45,441 nt of DNA from Maricaulis sp048269565 (GCF_048269565.1 NZ_JBLXIK010000011.1:1-45441); one strand, 5' to 3'. Counted from the first letter of the stretch, positions 24,208-33,101 are shown. The notes: generated from the sequence alone by a model not told the origin. Program-made: numbers and translations.

Positions 24208-25620
24208 GTGGACAATCAGCCCTCAATTCGCATCCGCCGCCGGGATACCGCAATCGTCGCGACCATGGGCTCGCTGGTGCTTGTCCTGTTCTGGTTGTTC
24301 GGCGAGCTTGGCTTTGTCGAGACCTTCGTCGCCATTGCGACCTTCGCCGGATTGTCGACCTTCTACTACCTGACGGTCAGTACGACGCTGAATCCGCCGT
24401 CCTCTGCCCTTCCGGTCAAGGCGGAGCAGACTCCGCCAAGTGGCCCGGCGACGTCCGAGCTGATGCTGCGTCATCTCCCCATTCCAGTCCTGTTGATCGG
24501 GCCGGAGGGCCGGATCGAGATGGCCAACCCGGCCGCGCGAGAGTTTCTCGGACTTGGCTCACTGGCCGGGCACCTGTCCTCGGTGCTGCGCCAGCCACGC
24601 GTGCTGGAGGCTGTCAGCGCGGCGCTTCGGGGCAATTCGGGCCCGCCCGTCGAGTATTCGACCCTGGCGCCTGTCGAGAGCCATGTCCGCGCCTTCGTCG
24701 CACCGATGCGGGCGCCAGACGACACTGTCATGCCCTGGCGGGCGATGCTGGTGCTGTCGGATGAAACCTCGATCAAGCGCGCCGATCGCATGCGGGCCGA
24801 CTTTCTCGCCAATGCCAGCCATGAATTGCGCACACCGCTGGCCTCGCTGGCCGGCTTCATCGAGACCCTGCGCGGCCATGCGAAGGACGATCCCGAGGCG
24901 CGCGAGAAATTTCTCTCCATCATGTTCGAGCAGACCGAGCGGATGAGCCGGCTGATCAATGACCTTCTCTCGCTCTCGCGGGTGGAGCTGGACGAGCATG
25001 TGCCGCCAAACGGCCTTGCCGACCTGGTCGTGCTCGCCGGGGAGGTGATTGATTTCCTGCGGCCGCAGATCGAGGACAAGCAGATCGAGCTCACGCTCGA
25101 AGCGCCGGACTCGGTGATCGCGGTGGGTGACCGCGATCAGCTGACCGAGGTCTTCCAGAACCTGATCGAGAACGCGGTCAAATACTCCCCGGCGAATTCC
25201 AGCGTCCTGGTCCGTATCGAGCCGGAACAGCCCCGCGACCAGGCGGAACGCCCGGCCAGCATGCTGGGCGAGGGTGCCAGCCGCCTGACGCTGGCGGCCC
25301 CGAAATCGGGGGCTGCCGAACGCTATGTCGCCGTAAGGGTGCGTGACCAGGGCCGCGGGATTGACCGGCGCGACCTGCCGCGGCTATCGGAGCGATTCTA
25401 CCGGGTTGGCGGCCAGAAGAGCGGGCCCAATGAAGGCACCGGACTCGGCCTCGCCATCGTCAAGCACATCGTGAATCGCCATCGTGGCGGCTTCACGGTC
25501 GAAAGCGAGCCGGGCGGCGGTTCAGTATTCTCAACCTTTGTTCCGGCTGCGCTCGGACCTGCCGTGCCAGCTGAATCCGGCCGGGAGCTGCAAGGCGGTG
25601 GCGAGGAGAGCGCAGTCTGA
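24208..25620 (+). CDS. phoR: Phosphate regulon sensor histidine kinase PhoR
   Basis: The GTG at 24208 is preferred because GAGAAAGG lies just before it; a TTG at 24193 in the same frame is an alternative. The protein (about 470 residues) has two close membrane helices (about 15-33 and 37-56), a PAS region (HLPIPVLLIGPEGRIEMAN), a HisKA H-box SHELRTPLAS (His about 205), an N-box (NLIENAVKYS), and DQGRGI and GTGLGLAI ATP-binding boxes. A non-conserved tail follows. The short periplasmic part is typical of PhoR, which senses phosphate through the Pst/PhoU complex. It lies 121 bp upstream of pstC, with phoB at the far end of the same locus. Confidence 0.93.
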   Translation: MDNQPSIRIRRRDTAIVATMGSLVLVLFWLFGELGFVETFVAIATFAGLSTFYYLTVSTTLNPPSSALPVKAEQTPPSGPATSELMLRHLPIPVLLIGPEGRIEMANPAAREFLGLGSLAGHLSSVLRQPRVLEAVSAALRGNSGPPVEYSTLAPVESHVRAFVAPMRAPDDTVMPWRAMLVLSDETSIKRADRMRADFLANASHELRTPLASLAGFIETLRGHAKDDPEAREKFLSIMFEQTERMSRLINDLLSLSRVELDEHVPPNGLADLVVLAGEVIDFLRPQIEDKQIELTLEAPDSVIAVGDRDQLTEVFQNLIENAVKYSPANSSVLVRIEPEQPRDQAERPASMLGEGASRLTLAAPKSGAAERYVAVRVRDQGRGIDRRDLPRLSERFYRVGGQKSGPNEGTGLGLAIVKHIVNRHRGGFTVESEPGGGSVFSTFVPAALGPAVPAESGRELQGGGEESAV

Positions 25621-25628
25621 TCCGGGCA

Positions 25629-25661
25629 TTGTCACAAAACCGTAGCTCATCTGTCATAAAT
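25629..25661 (+). promoter_or_regulatory. Candidate Pho box upstream of pstC
   Basis: Three units sit in 11-bp register: TTGTCACAAAA (25629-25639), a degenerate CCGTAGCTCAT (25640-25650), and CTGTCATAAAT (25651-25661). The last is a perfect CTGTCAT half-site of the PhoB consensus with its AT-rich spacer. PhoB binds such direct repeats. It is well placed to control pstC about 80 bp downstream, so the pst part of the locus probably has its own phosphate-starvation promoter. Confidence 0.65.
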
Positions 25662-25741
25662 GGGCTTCGGGCAGCCGATACGAGTTTGGCGACCATTGAT
25701 TACAGGCGGCAAAGTGCCGTGTGACTGAAGGGCTGACCTGC

Positions 25742-27442
25742 ATGTCGATCATCTCCATCGTCGCTCTCGCACTGCTCGTCATGATCGCCGGCGGCTTCTA
25801 TGTCGGTCGCTCGCGCGCCATAGCCTCAGTCGACGGCGCGACCGCCGGTATGCACTCCCTGCCCAATTATCATGGCTATTATGTTGCGATCTGGACCGGC
25901 GTTCCCGCCTTCATCCTGTTGGGTCTGTACGCGGTTTTCGGCGGGCAGCTGGTCGAGCGCCTCGCGGTCGGCGAACTGCAATCCGAGGCGGTCTCCATCA
26001 ATCGCAGTCTCGATGAAGCGCTCGCAGCCGACGCGGATTTCCTTGAACTGAATCAGGCCGCGGCCCATCTGCGTGAGCAAGTCGAGCGTCTCAACGCCGA
26101 TATCCAGGCCCTGCGCAATGCGCGCGGCGAGGACCGCAATCCCGAGGAGCTCGACCAGTTTCGCACCGCGCAGATCGAGGCCCTGAACCTGTCCACGACG
26201 GCCGAGGATGCGGTGAGGTCGCGGCGGCAGGCCGTGGTTGACGCTGTTGAAGTCGCCGCGATCGCGGATGGTGCCGACAACCGCGCGCTGGCCGGCTATG
26301 AGCTCGCCCAGTCGCCGCGAGAGCGCCGGCAGCTCTTCCTGTCCGACAGCCGCCGCATTGCGCGGGGCGAACTGGCCAGCCGGGACTCGCCTGCCTTGCG
26401 TGCAGCAGCGCAAACGGTTTCGCGCAATCAGACTGTGATCAAGTTCGCGGCGGCCGCATTGGCCCTGGTCTTCGGCGCCGTCGGTTTCGCCGTGACCCGC
26501 GGGCAGGTTTCGAGCCAGTTCCGCGCTCGCAACAACGTCGAGCGGCTGGTGACTGCGGCGCTGCTGATCTCCTCGGTTATCGCCATTCTGACCACGGTCG
26601 GCATTGTGCTCTCGCTGTTGTTCGAGAGCCTGCGCTTCTTCTCTTCGGTGCCGGTGCTGGATTTCCTGTTCGGCCTCCAGTGGAGCCCGCAGATCGCAAT
26701 CCGTGCCGACCAGGTTGGTCAGTCGGGCGCCTTCGGTGCGGTGCCACTCTTCGCAGGCACTGCCATGATCACCGTGATCGCGATGACTGTCGCGGTTCCG
26801 ATCGGCCTGTTTTCGGCGATCTATCTGTCGGAATACGCCGGCCCGAAATTCCGGCAGGTCGCCAAGCCGGTCCTGGAAATCCTCGCGGGCATCCCGACGG
26901 TGGTTTACGGCTTCTTCGCCCTGCTCGCAGTCGGGCCGGCGATCCGCGCGCTGTTCACGGCCCTGGGGTTTGAGAGCGTCGTGACCCAGAGCGCCCTGTC
27001 GGCCGGACTGGTGATGGGCGTGATGATCATCCCCTTTATCTCCTCGCTGAGCGATGATGTTATCAATGCGGTGCCGCAATCGCTTCGCGACGGCTCGTTC
27101 GCCATGGGGGCGACGCGGTCGGAAACCATCACCCAGATCGTGATGCCGGCAGCCCTGCCGGGCATTGTCGGGGCGATCCTGCTGGCCGTCAGCCGCGCAG
27201 TCGGTGAGACGATGATTGTCGTCATGGCTGCGGGACAGGGCGCCAACCTGACCGCCAACCCGCTGGAATCGGTGACAACCATTACCGTGCAGATCGTGAT
27301 GCTGCTGACCGGTGACCAGGAATTCGACAGTCCGAAAACCCTGTCCGCCTTTGCGCTCGGGCTGGTGCTGTTCGTGCTGACCCTGTTGATGAATATCGTC
27401 GCCTTGCGCGTGGTCCAGAAATATCGGGAAAAATATGACTGA
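25742..27442 (+). CDS. pstC: Phosphate ABC transporter permease PstC (long form)
   Basis: A 566-residue inner-membrane permease, much longer than E. coli PstC (about 320). The first 250 residues hold an N-terminal helix, a second helix near 35-55, a charged coiled region (LNQAAAHLREQVERLNADIQ) and another helix; this matches the extra N-terminal domain of alphaproteobacterial PstC. The C-terminal half has six helices and the EAA-type loop (MGATRSETITQIVMPAALPG). The ATG at 25742 is preferred over a GTG at 25721. It overlaps pstA by 8 bp. It forms the transmembrane pore with PstA, powered by PstB. Confidence 0.93.
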   Translation: MSIISIVALALLVMIAGGFYVGRSRAIASVDGATAGMHSLPNYHGYYVAIWTGVPAFILLGLYAVFGGQLVERLAVGELQSEAVSINRSLDEALAADADFLELNQAAAHLREQVERLNADIQALRNARGEDRNPEELDQFRTAQIEALNLSTTAEDAVRSRRQAVVDAVEVAAIADGADNRALAGYELAQSPRERRQLFLSDSRRIARGELASRDSPALRAAAQTVSRNQTVIKFAAAALALVFGAVGFAVTRGQVSSQFRARNNVERLVTAALLISSVIAILTTVGIVLSLLFESLRFFSSVPVLDFLFGLQWSPQIAIRADQVGQSGAFGAVPLFAGTAMITVIAMTVAVPIGLFSAIYLSEYAGPKFRQVAKPVLEILAGIPTVVYGFFALLAVGPAIRALFTALGFESVVTQSALSAGLVMGVMIIPFISSLSDDVINAVPQSLRDGSFAMGATRSETITQIVMPAALPGIVGAILLAVSRAVGETMIVVMAAGQGANLTANPLESVTTITVQIVMLLTGDQEFDSPKTLSAFALGLVLFVLTLLMNIVALRVVQKYREKYD

Positions 27443-29177
27443 TTCACCCCGAACCTTCGCCGTCCGCGAGGATGTGGAACGCCGTCTGGCCAAGCGGTAT
27501 CGTGCGGAGCTGCGCTTCCGTTCGGCTGGCCTGACGGCCATCGGTATCGCCGTCACGATCCTGTGCATCCTGATCGGATCGATCGCCAGCGAGGGCATCC
27601 CGGCCTTCACGGCCCATCAGCTCGTTCTGCCGGTTACCCTTGAGCGCGACCGGGTCGATCCCGAGGGAGATGGCTCGGAGGCTTCGCTGCGTCGTGGCTC
27701 GTATAACCGTGTCTTGCAGGATGCCCTGCGTGCAGAATTTCCCGGCGTCACCGCGCGCAGTGATGTGCGCAATCTCTTCAATCTCTACACGCCGCTGAAT
27801 GCGACGCGCCTGATGGATACCGTGCTGGGGGATCCGTCACTGGTCGGCACAACCCATGCCTTCACCATGCCGCTCGCCGACGATCTCGATCTCTATCTCA
27901 AGGGCCGCCTTGTCGACGACCGCACCCTGCCGGTGGCCGGCGATCTGACGGTGACCGCCGATGGCGACGCTCTGGTGCTGCAGTCGACGACGACGGATTT
28001 TGCCGCACTGGTGCACGAGATGCAGCTGGCGCTGGGGGCCGAGGCGCGGACGCTGGAAATGCGCGCCGAGCAGGTGCTTGTCGCACTCGACCAGGTTCCC
28101 GACGAAGATGTCGCCCGCTTGCAGGCCGAAGCCGACCGGCATGCGGCCAATGCTGTGGCCCTGCGGGAACTGGCGCTCGCCGGCGAGGGATTCCTGCCGC
28201 TGACTGGTGAGATGCCAAGCGTGATCATCGAGACCGGCGGCCAGGCTTTCCGGCTGACACAGCTGGCGACCGATGGCTCGAGCGCGCGTGGAACGGCGGT
28301 GCTGGGCGATGGCGAAGTCGAGAACGCGTCTGCATGGACCCTCTATGTCATCGACACGCCGGAGGCCCGCCGGCGCGTCTCGGATCAATTGCTCATCTGG
28401 ACCCGCTCCCTGGTCGAACGCGGCATGATCACGGCCGGCTTCAACACCCATCTGTTCAGCAATGCCGACTCACGTGAACCGGAACTGGCCGGGGTGAAGG
28501 GCGCGCTCTACGGCTCGATCCTGACGATGATCATCACCATGTTCCTGTCGGTGCCGATCGGCGTCTTCACGGCCGTCTATCTTGAGGAATACGCCCCGAA
28601 GAACCGCTTCACCGATTTCATCGAGGTCAATATCAACAATCTGGCCGCGGTGCCGTCGATCGTGTTTGGCCTGTTGGGCCTGGCAGTCTTCATCAATGCC
28701 TTCGGCCTGCCGCGATCGGCGCCGCTCGTTGGCGGGCTGGTGCTGTCGCTGATGACCCTGCCGACGGTCATCATCGCCACGCGGGCGGCGCTGAAGGCGG
28801 TCCCGCCCTCGATCCGCCAGGCGGCACTCGGGATCGGCGCGTCGAAGACCCAGGCGGTGTTTCACCATGTGCTGCCGCTGGCCGCGCCGGGCATTCTCAC
28901 CGGGTCGATTATCGGCCTGGCCCAGGCGCTGGGCGAGACTGCCCCGCTGCTGATGATCGGCATGGTCGCCTTTATCGCCGATGCGCCAAGTCTCGGCCTG
29001 GCGGGCTTTACCGAGCCGGCGACGGTGATGCCGGTGCAGATTTTCCTGTGGTCGGACGGTGCCGAGCGGGCTTTTGAAGCGCGCACCGCCGCGGCCATTC
29101 TCATTCTCCTGGCGCTGATGATCGGCTTCAATGCCGTTGCGATTTATCTGCGCCGCCGCTTCGAACGAAGGTGGTAA
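27435..29177 (+). CDS. pstA: Phosphate ABC transporter permease PstA (long form)
   Basis: A 580-residue permease with an N-terminal DUF3333-type extension: one helix near 35-52 and then about 290 periplasmic residues before the permease domain. The domain begins near LAGVKGALYGSILTMIITMF and contains the EAA loop (LGIGASKTQAVFHHVLPLAAPG). The large periplasmic insert is common in alphaproteobacteria and may contact the phosphate-binding protein. The start overlaps the pstC end (27435-27442), and pstB follows 4 nt after its stop, so translation is probably coupled. Confidence 0.94.
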   Translation: MTDSPRTFAVREDVERRLAKRYRAELRFRSAGLTAIGIAVTILCILIGSIASEGIPAFTAHQLVLPVTLERDRVDPEGDGSEASLRRGSYNRVLQDALRAEFPGVTARSDVRNLFNLYTPLNATRLMDTVLGDPSLVGTTHAFTMPLADDLDLYLKGRLVDDRTLPVAGDLTVTADGDALVLQSTTTDFAALVHEMQLALGAEARTLEMRAEQVLVALDQVPDEDVARLQAEADRHAANAVALRELALAGEGFLPLTGEMPSVIIETGGQAFRLTQLATDGSSARGTAVLGDGEVENASAWTLYVIDTPEARRRVSDQLLIWTRSLVERGMITAGFNTHLFSNADSREPELAGVKGALYGSILTMIITMFLSVPIGVFTAVYLEEYAPKNRFTDFIEVNINNLAAVPSIVFGLLGLAVFINAFGLPRSAPLVGGLVLSLMTLPTVIIATRAALKAVPPSIRQAALGIGASKTQAVFHHVLPLAAPGILTGSIIGLAQALGETAPLLMIGMVAFIADAPSLGLAGFTEPATVMPVQIFLWSDGAERAFEARTAAAILILLALMIGFNAVAIYLRRRFERRW

Positions 29178-29181
29178 CGTC

Positions 29182-29994
29182 ATGATCGACGCTGAAGTCC
29201 AACCAACCGTCTACCACAAGAATGCGCTCGGCGGCTCGTCCGTGAAGGTCGAGGCCCGCGATGTCAGCGTGTCCTATGGTGACAAACAGGCGCTGTTCAA
29301 CGTCTCGCTCGACATCCCCGACAAGAGTGTCACCGCCTTTATCGGGCCATCCGGCTGCGGCAAGTCGACCTTTCTGCGCTGTATGAACCGCATGAATGAC
29401 ACCATTGACGGTGCGCGCGTGTCGGGCTCGTTGAAAATCGATGGCGCGGAAGTCAATGACCGTGCCGTTGATCCGGTGGTGCTGCGCGCCAGTGTCGGCA
29501 TGGTGTTCCAGAAGCCGAACCCGTTCCCCAAGTCGATCTATGACAATGTCGCCTACGGGCCGCGCATTCATGGCCTCGCCTCGAACCGCGACGAGCTTGA
29601 CGCCATCGTCGAGCAGAGCCTGCGCAAGGCCGGCCTCTGGTCCGAGGTCTCCGATCGCTTGCAGGGGCCCGGCACGGGTCTGTCCGGTGGTCAGCAACAG
29701 CGCCTGGTCATCGCCCGCGCGATTGCGGTCAATCCGGAAGTGATCCTGATGGATGAGCCCTGCTCGGCGCTGGATCCGATCGCGACCGCGAAGATCGAGG
29801 AGCTGATCGACGAGCTGCGCGAAAATTATTGCATCATCATGGTGACCCACTCGATGCAGCAGGCGGCCCGCGTCTCGCAGATGACCGCCTTCTTCCATAT
29901 GGGGTCGTTGATCGAGGTCGGTCCGACCGAGGAGATTTTCACCAATCCGCTCGAGCCCCGGACCCAGGACTACATTACCGGACGCTTCGGCTGA
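29182..29994 (+). CDS. pstB: Phosphate ABC transporter ATPase PstB
   Basis: A 270-residue ABC ATPase. Walker A is GPSGCGKST (55-63), the Q-loop lies in GMVFQKPNPFPKSIYDN, the signature is LSGGQQQR (167-174), Walker B is VILMDEP (187-193) and the switch His is in MVTHS. The QKPNPFPKSIYDN stretch is diagnostic of PstB. The start at 29182 has a GAAGGTGG SD inside the end of pstA. It couples ATP hydrolysis to phosphate import and helps relay phosphate status to PhoR. Confidence 0.97.
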   Translation: MIDAEVQPTVYHKNALGGSSVKVEARDVSVSYGDKQALFNVSLDIPDKSVTAFIGPSGCGKSTFLRCMNRMNDTIDGARVSGSLKIDGAEVNDRAVDPVVLRASVGMVFQKPNPFPKSIYDNVAYGPRIHGLASNRDELDAIVEQSLRKAGLWSEVSDRLQGPGTGLSGGQQQRLVIARAIAVNPEVILMDEPCSALDPIATAKIEELIDELRENYCIIMVTHSMQQAARVSQMTAFFHMGSLIEVGPTEEIFTNPLEPRTQDYITGRFG

Positions 29995-30020
29995 CGAAGC
30001 GATTGCCCGAGGAGGGCCAA

Positions 30021-30710
30021 ATGGCGCTAACCAAGCACACACACATTGTGACGGCATACGGTGAGGAGCTGGACAAGCTCGCAGACGAACTGGCGCGTAT
30101 GGGCGGGCTGGTCGAGATGCAGCTCGAGGCTGCCGTTGCCGCCGTCGTACGGCGTGACTCGTCGGTGGTCCCCGATGTTCGCCAGCGCGAGACCCAGGTC
30201 AATGCGATGCAGGTTGATATCGAGAAGCGGGTAATCCGGCTTTTCGCCCTGCGGCAGCCGCTCGCCACCGATCTGAGAATGACGATTTCCGCGCTCAAGA
30301 TCGCGTCTGACCTCGAGCGGGTCGGCGATCTTGCGAAAAATATCGCCTACCGCTCCCGGGATCTCAACGGTTTCGCACCACTTGCGGTGCTGACCCGTGT
30401 TGAGCGTCTCGGCGCGATCGTCGCCAAGCAAATGCACGAAGTGCTCGACGCGTTGTCATCCTTTGACATCGAGCCGGCCATCCGTGTCTGGCGCAATGAT
30501 GACGAGGTGGACGAGCACTATAACAGCCTGATCCGCGAGATGCTGCTGAGCATGGCCGATGACCCCGCCCTGGTGGGACCGGGCGCCCACATCCTGTTCG
30601 TGGCCAAGAATCTCGAGCGCATCGGCGACCATGCCACCAATATCGCCGAGGCGATCCACTACATGGTCACGGCCGAGGCGCTGGAATCGGCCGACCAGTC
30701 GTCGCGCTGA
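30021..30710 (+). CDS. phoU: Phosphate signalling regulator PhoU
   Basis: A 229-residue helical protein made of two three-helix bundles. Each carries a metal-binding E-R-(V/I)-G-D motif: DLERVGDLAKNIA near 96-108 and NLERIGDHATNIAE near 197-210. PhoU links the Pst transporter to PhoR and keeps PhoR in its phosphatase state when phosphate is plentiful. A strong GAGGAGGG SD precedes the ATG. It lies 26 bp after pstB and 18 bp before phoB. Confidence 0.96.
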   Translation: MALTKHTHIVTAYGEELDKLADELARMGGLVEMQLEAAVAAVVRRDSSVVPDVRQRETQVNAMQVDIEKRVIRLFALRQPLATDLRMTISALKIASDLERVGDLAKNIAYRSRDLNGFAPLAVLTRVERLGAIVAKQMHEVLDALSSFDIEPAIRVWRNDDEVDEHYNSLIREMLLSMADDPALVGPGAHILFVAKNLERIGDHATNIAEAIHYMVTAEALESADQSSR

Positions 30711-30728
30711 TGAATTGAACGGGAGTCG

Positions 30729-31424
30729 ATGATGAAACCCCAGGTGCTTGTGGTTGAAGACGAGGATGCCCTCGCGACGCTGCTTCAGTATAATCTCGAG
30801 AAGGAAGGCTATCAGGTCAGGCTTGCCAGCGATGGTGAAGAGGCCCTGATGCTGACCGGGGAGGCCATTCCCGATCTCGTGCTGGTCGACTGGATGTTGC
30901 CCAAGGTGTCGGGGATCGAGGTTTGCCGCCGCCTGCGCGGCCGCCATGAAACCAGCAATGTGCCGATTATCATGCTCACCGCGCGTGGCGAGGAAACCGA
31001 CCGGGTCCGCGGACTCGATACCGGCGCCGATGACTATATCGTCAAACCCTTCTCGATGACCGAATTGTTCGCGCGCATCCGCGCCGTGCTGCGCCGTATC
31101 CGGCCCGGTCTGGCCGAGGACCTGATCACGGCCGGCGACATCGCGATTGACCGCGTGGCCCACAGGGTGAAGCGCGGTGATCGCGAGATCCATCTCGGGC
31201 CGACCGAGTTCCGCCTGCTCGACTATCTCATGCAGCACCCGGGCCGGGTGTTCTCGCGCGAGCAATTGCTTGATGCGGTCTGGGGTTCCGACGTCTATGT
31301 CGAGGCACGCACTGTGGATGTCCATGTCGGCCGTCTGCGCAAGGCGATCAACAACGCCGCCGAGACCGATCCGATCCGGACGGTGCGCTCGGCGGGCTAT
31401 TCCTTCGACGTCAGCCGTAGCTGA
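30729..31424 (+). CDS. phoB: Phosphate regulon response regulator PhoB
   Basis: A 231-residue OmpR/PhoB-class regulator. The receiver has E10/D11, phosphoacceptor D54 (LVDWMLPKVSG), T84 and K106 (VKPFS); the winged helix at about 130-228 includes GPTEFRLLDYLM and the recognition region VEARTVDVHVGRLRKAI. The start is ATGATG, so either Met may be used. It is the last gene of the phosphate locus. It should bind the Pho box before pstC once phosphorylated by PhoR. Confidence 0.96.
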   Translation: MMKPQVLVVEDEDALATLLQYNLEKEGYQVRLASDGEEALMLTGEAIPDLVLVDWMLPKVSGIEVCRRLRGRHETSNVPIIMLTARGEETDRVRGLDTGADDYIVKPFSMTELFARIRAVLRRIRPGLAEDLITAGDIAIDRVAHRVKRGDREIHLGPTEFRLLDYLMQHPGRVFSREQLLDAVWGSDVYVEARTVDVHVGRLRKAINNAAETDPIRTVRSAGYSFDVSRS

Positions 31425-31429
31425 CCCTG

Positions 31430-31460
31430 GCAGCTGGGTTCTGGGGCAGCCGGGTTCTGG
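31430..31460. repeat. Two-copy 15-bp direct repeat after phoB
   Basis: GCAGCTGGGTTCTGG (31430-31444) and GCAGCCGGGTTCTGG (31446-31460) differ at one base. They lie between the phoB stop and the gcrA terminator. No function is evident; they may be a small recent duplication. Confidence 0.6.
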
Positions 31461-31472
31461 CCGTCGCCGGAT

Positions 31473-31500
31473 GCAAAACGGCCGCCCCGGGGGGCGGCCG
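31473..31500 (-). terminator. Rho-independent terminator of gcrA
   Basis: CGGCCGCCCC (31479-31488) pairs perfectly with GGGGCGGCCG (31491-31500); on the minus strand the stem is followed by TTTTGC. It lies 35 bp past the gcrA stop. On the plus strand there is no T run, though the stem could still slow transcription leaving phoB. Confidence 0.88.
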
Positions 31501-31535
31501 CTGCATGATCGTTCGGGCTGGTCTGTCTGCTGCGA

Positions 31536-32060
31536 TCAGAAGTTATAGCGACGCGTTGCCGTGATCGAATTCAGCGCGGCGGCGGCTTCGCCACTGCGAC
31601 GGCGCTTCTGGCTGGGCTGGTAGGCCATGTTGGCATGGGCATCGCAATAGGCGTGGCTCGCGCCGGTCTTGCGTCCGCAAAAACGGAAATTCGACAGCGA
31701 CGGGTCACCGATTGGCCATTTGCACATGCTGTCCTTGAGGGTCAGGACAGTCGCGAATTCGCCCGATGGCAGGACTGCCGGCTCCATGGGAGCCGAGACG
31801 GGAGCCGCCGGTGCTGCAGGCGCCGGGCGGGCTGTGCGGACCGGTTCGATGGATGCCGTGGTCGTGCGAGGCCGGGACGGTTTCGCGGGCCGGCGCGCCG
31901 GGCGCGACGGGGTCGCACGGCCTGACAGACCCAGCCTGTGCACCTTGCCAATTACCGCATTCCGGGTGACACCACCCAGCTGTTTGGCAATCTGACTCGC
32001 GCTCAGGCCTTCCGACCAGAGCTTCTTGAGTTCTTCGACACGTTCGTCAGTCCAGGCCAT
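31536..32060 (-). CDS. gcrA: Cell-cycle regulator GcrA
   Basis: A 174-residue protein with the GcrA N-terminal helix-turn-helix (AWTDERVEELKKLW to VIGKVHRLGLSGR, residues 2-48), a Pro/Ala/Arg-rich linker and a Cys/His-rich C-terminal region (Cys113, Cys128, Cys139, His142). The start at 32060 gives the canonical MAWTDERVE. In Caulobacter GcrA binds sigma70-RNA polymerase and activates promoters with GANTC sites methylated by CcrM, and its gene is activated by DnaA and repressed by CtrA. Its presence places the organism among alphaproteobacteria with CcrM-linked cell-cycle control. ccrM itself is not in the window. Confidence 0.96.
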   Translation of the reverse strand: MAWTDERVEELKKLWSEGLSASQIAKQLGGVTRNAVIGKVHRLGLSGRATPSRPARRPAKPSRPRTTTASIEPVRTARPAPAAPAAPVSAPMEPAVLPSGEFATVLTLKDSMCKWPIGDPSLSNFRFCGRKTGASHAYCDAHANMAYQPSQKRRRSGEAAAALNSITATRRYNF

Positions 32061-32188
32061 CGCAGACTTCTCCCGGTTGGGGTGCGCCAGCCACCTTGAT
32101 GATGGTAAACAGGGCGCATCGCCATTCATGATTAATTACACAATATATTGTAGCCGGCGAACCAAAAACCACAAGATCAGGCAGGCGC

Positions 32189-32203
32189 GAATCCTGTGGA
32201 AAG
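32189..32203. promoter_or_regulatory. GANTC site next to a DnaA-box-like sequence upstream of gcrA
   Basis: GAATC at 32189-32193 fits the CcrM target GANTC. Two bases further, on the gcrA strand, CTTTCCACA (32195-32203) matches the DnaA box TTATCCACA at 7 of 9 bases, including the whole TCCACA core. Both are about 130 bp upstream of gcrA, in the gap shared with the divergent ABC permease gene. Short sites such as these can occur by chance. Confidence 0.35.
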
Positions 32204-32263
32204 CGCACTTGCCTGCTAAATCGTTAACGTTGATGGTTACTGAAAGCTTAAGGGTAATCCGTT

Positions 32264-33076
32264 ATGAGTAATGCTTCTCCAAGACCTGTCGCGGCGCCGC
32301 GGAGCTTCGGCGCCATCAACAGTCTCGGCTTGTGGACGCTGTACAAGAAGGAGGTCCGGCGCTTCCTCAAGGTCGTGACCCAGACCGTGCTGGCGCCGGT
32401 CGCCACCACCCTGCTTTACATGACGGTTTTCGCGGTGGCGCTGGGTTCCGGACGCGCTGCGGTTCATGGCGTGTCCTTTGTCGAATTCCTCGCACCGGGC
32501 CTGATCCTGATGGGGCTGCTCAACAACGCCTTTGCCAATACCTCATCCTCCATCCTCGTCAGCAAGGTACAGGGCAATGCGGTCGACTTCCTGATGCCGC
32601 CGCTCTCGGCGCTCGAGCTGGAAATCGCCTTTATCGGCGGCGCGGTGACGCGGGGCGTATTGGTGGCCGCGGTGACCGCCCTGACCCTTGTCCCCTTCGT
32701 CAATGTGATGCCGGTGCACTTCTGGGCCGTGGCCTATTTCGGCATTGGTGCGGCGGCGATGCTCGGGATGATCGGCATTATCGGCGGGCTGTGGGCGGAG
32801 AAATTCGATCACATGGCCGCGGTGACCACATTCGTCATCACGCCGCTCACCTTCCTGTCGGGCACATTCTACTCGATCAGCCGCCTGCCCGAACCGGTCC
32901 GCCTGATCAGCCAGTTCAACCCGTTCTTCTACATGATTGACGGCTTTCGCTATGGTTTCACCGGCTTTGCCGACGGTTCGCTGACTGTCGGTGTCGTGCT
33001 GGTCGGAGCGATCAACCTGGTGCTGGCGGTGATCTGCTATCGCCTGTTACGTGCAGGCTGGCGCTTGAAGACCTGA
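32264..33076 (+). CDS. ABC-2 type transporter permease
   Basis: A 270-residue inner-membrane protein with about six helices and the ABC-2 pattern (KEVRRFLKVVTQT amphipathic start, LAPGLILMGLLNNAFAN, and the late FNPFFYMIDGFRYGF motif). This motif is typical of YadH-like export permeases. Its ATPase is not next to it; the upstream neighbour is the divergent gcrA. It needs a partner encoded elsewhere. The start has a moderate SD (AAGGG, 9 nt away). Confidence 0.88.
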   Translation: MSNASPRPVAAPRSFGAINSLGLWTLYKKEVRRFLKVVTQTVLAPVATTLLYMTVFAVALGSGRAAVHGVSFVEFLAPGLILMGLLNNAFANTSSSILVSKVQGNAVDFLMPPLSALELEIAFIGGAVTRGVLVAAVTALTLVPFVNVMPVHFWAVAYFGIGAAAMLGMIGIIGGLWAEKFDHMAAVTTFVITPLTFLSGTFYSISRLPEPVRLISQFNPFFYMIDGFRYGFTGFADGSLTVGVVLVGAINLVLAVICYRLLRAGWRLKT

Positions 33077-33101
33077 ACGGACGGGCCTAGACCGTAAACA
33101 A

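Noticed and set aside
23918..24253. N-terminal extension of the outer-membrane factor
   Set aside because: The extra 112 codons cover AT-rich promoter DNA with a TTGACA box and direct repeats; the lipoprotein start at 23917 fits the family.
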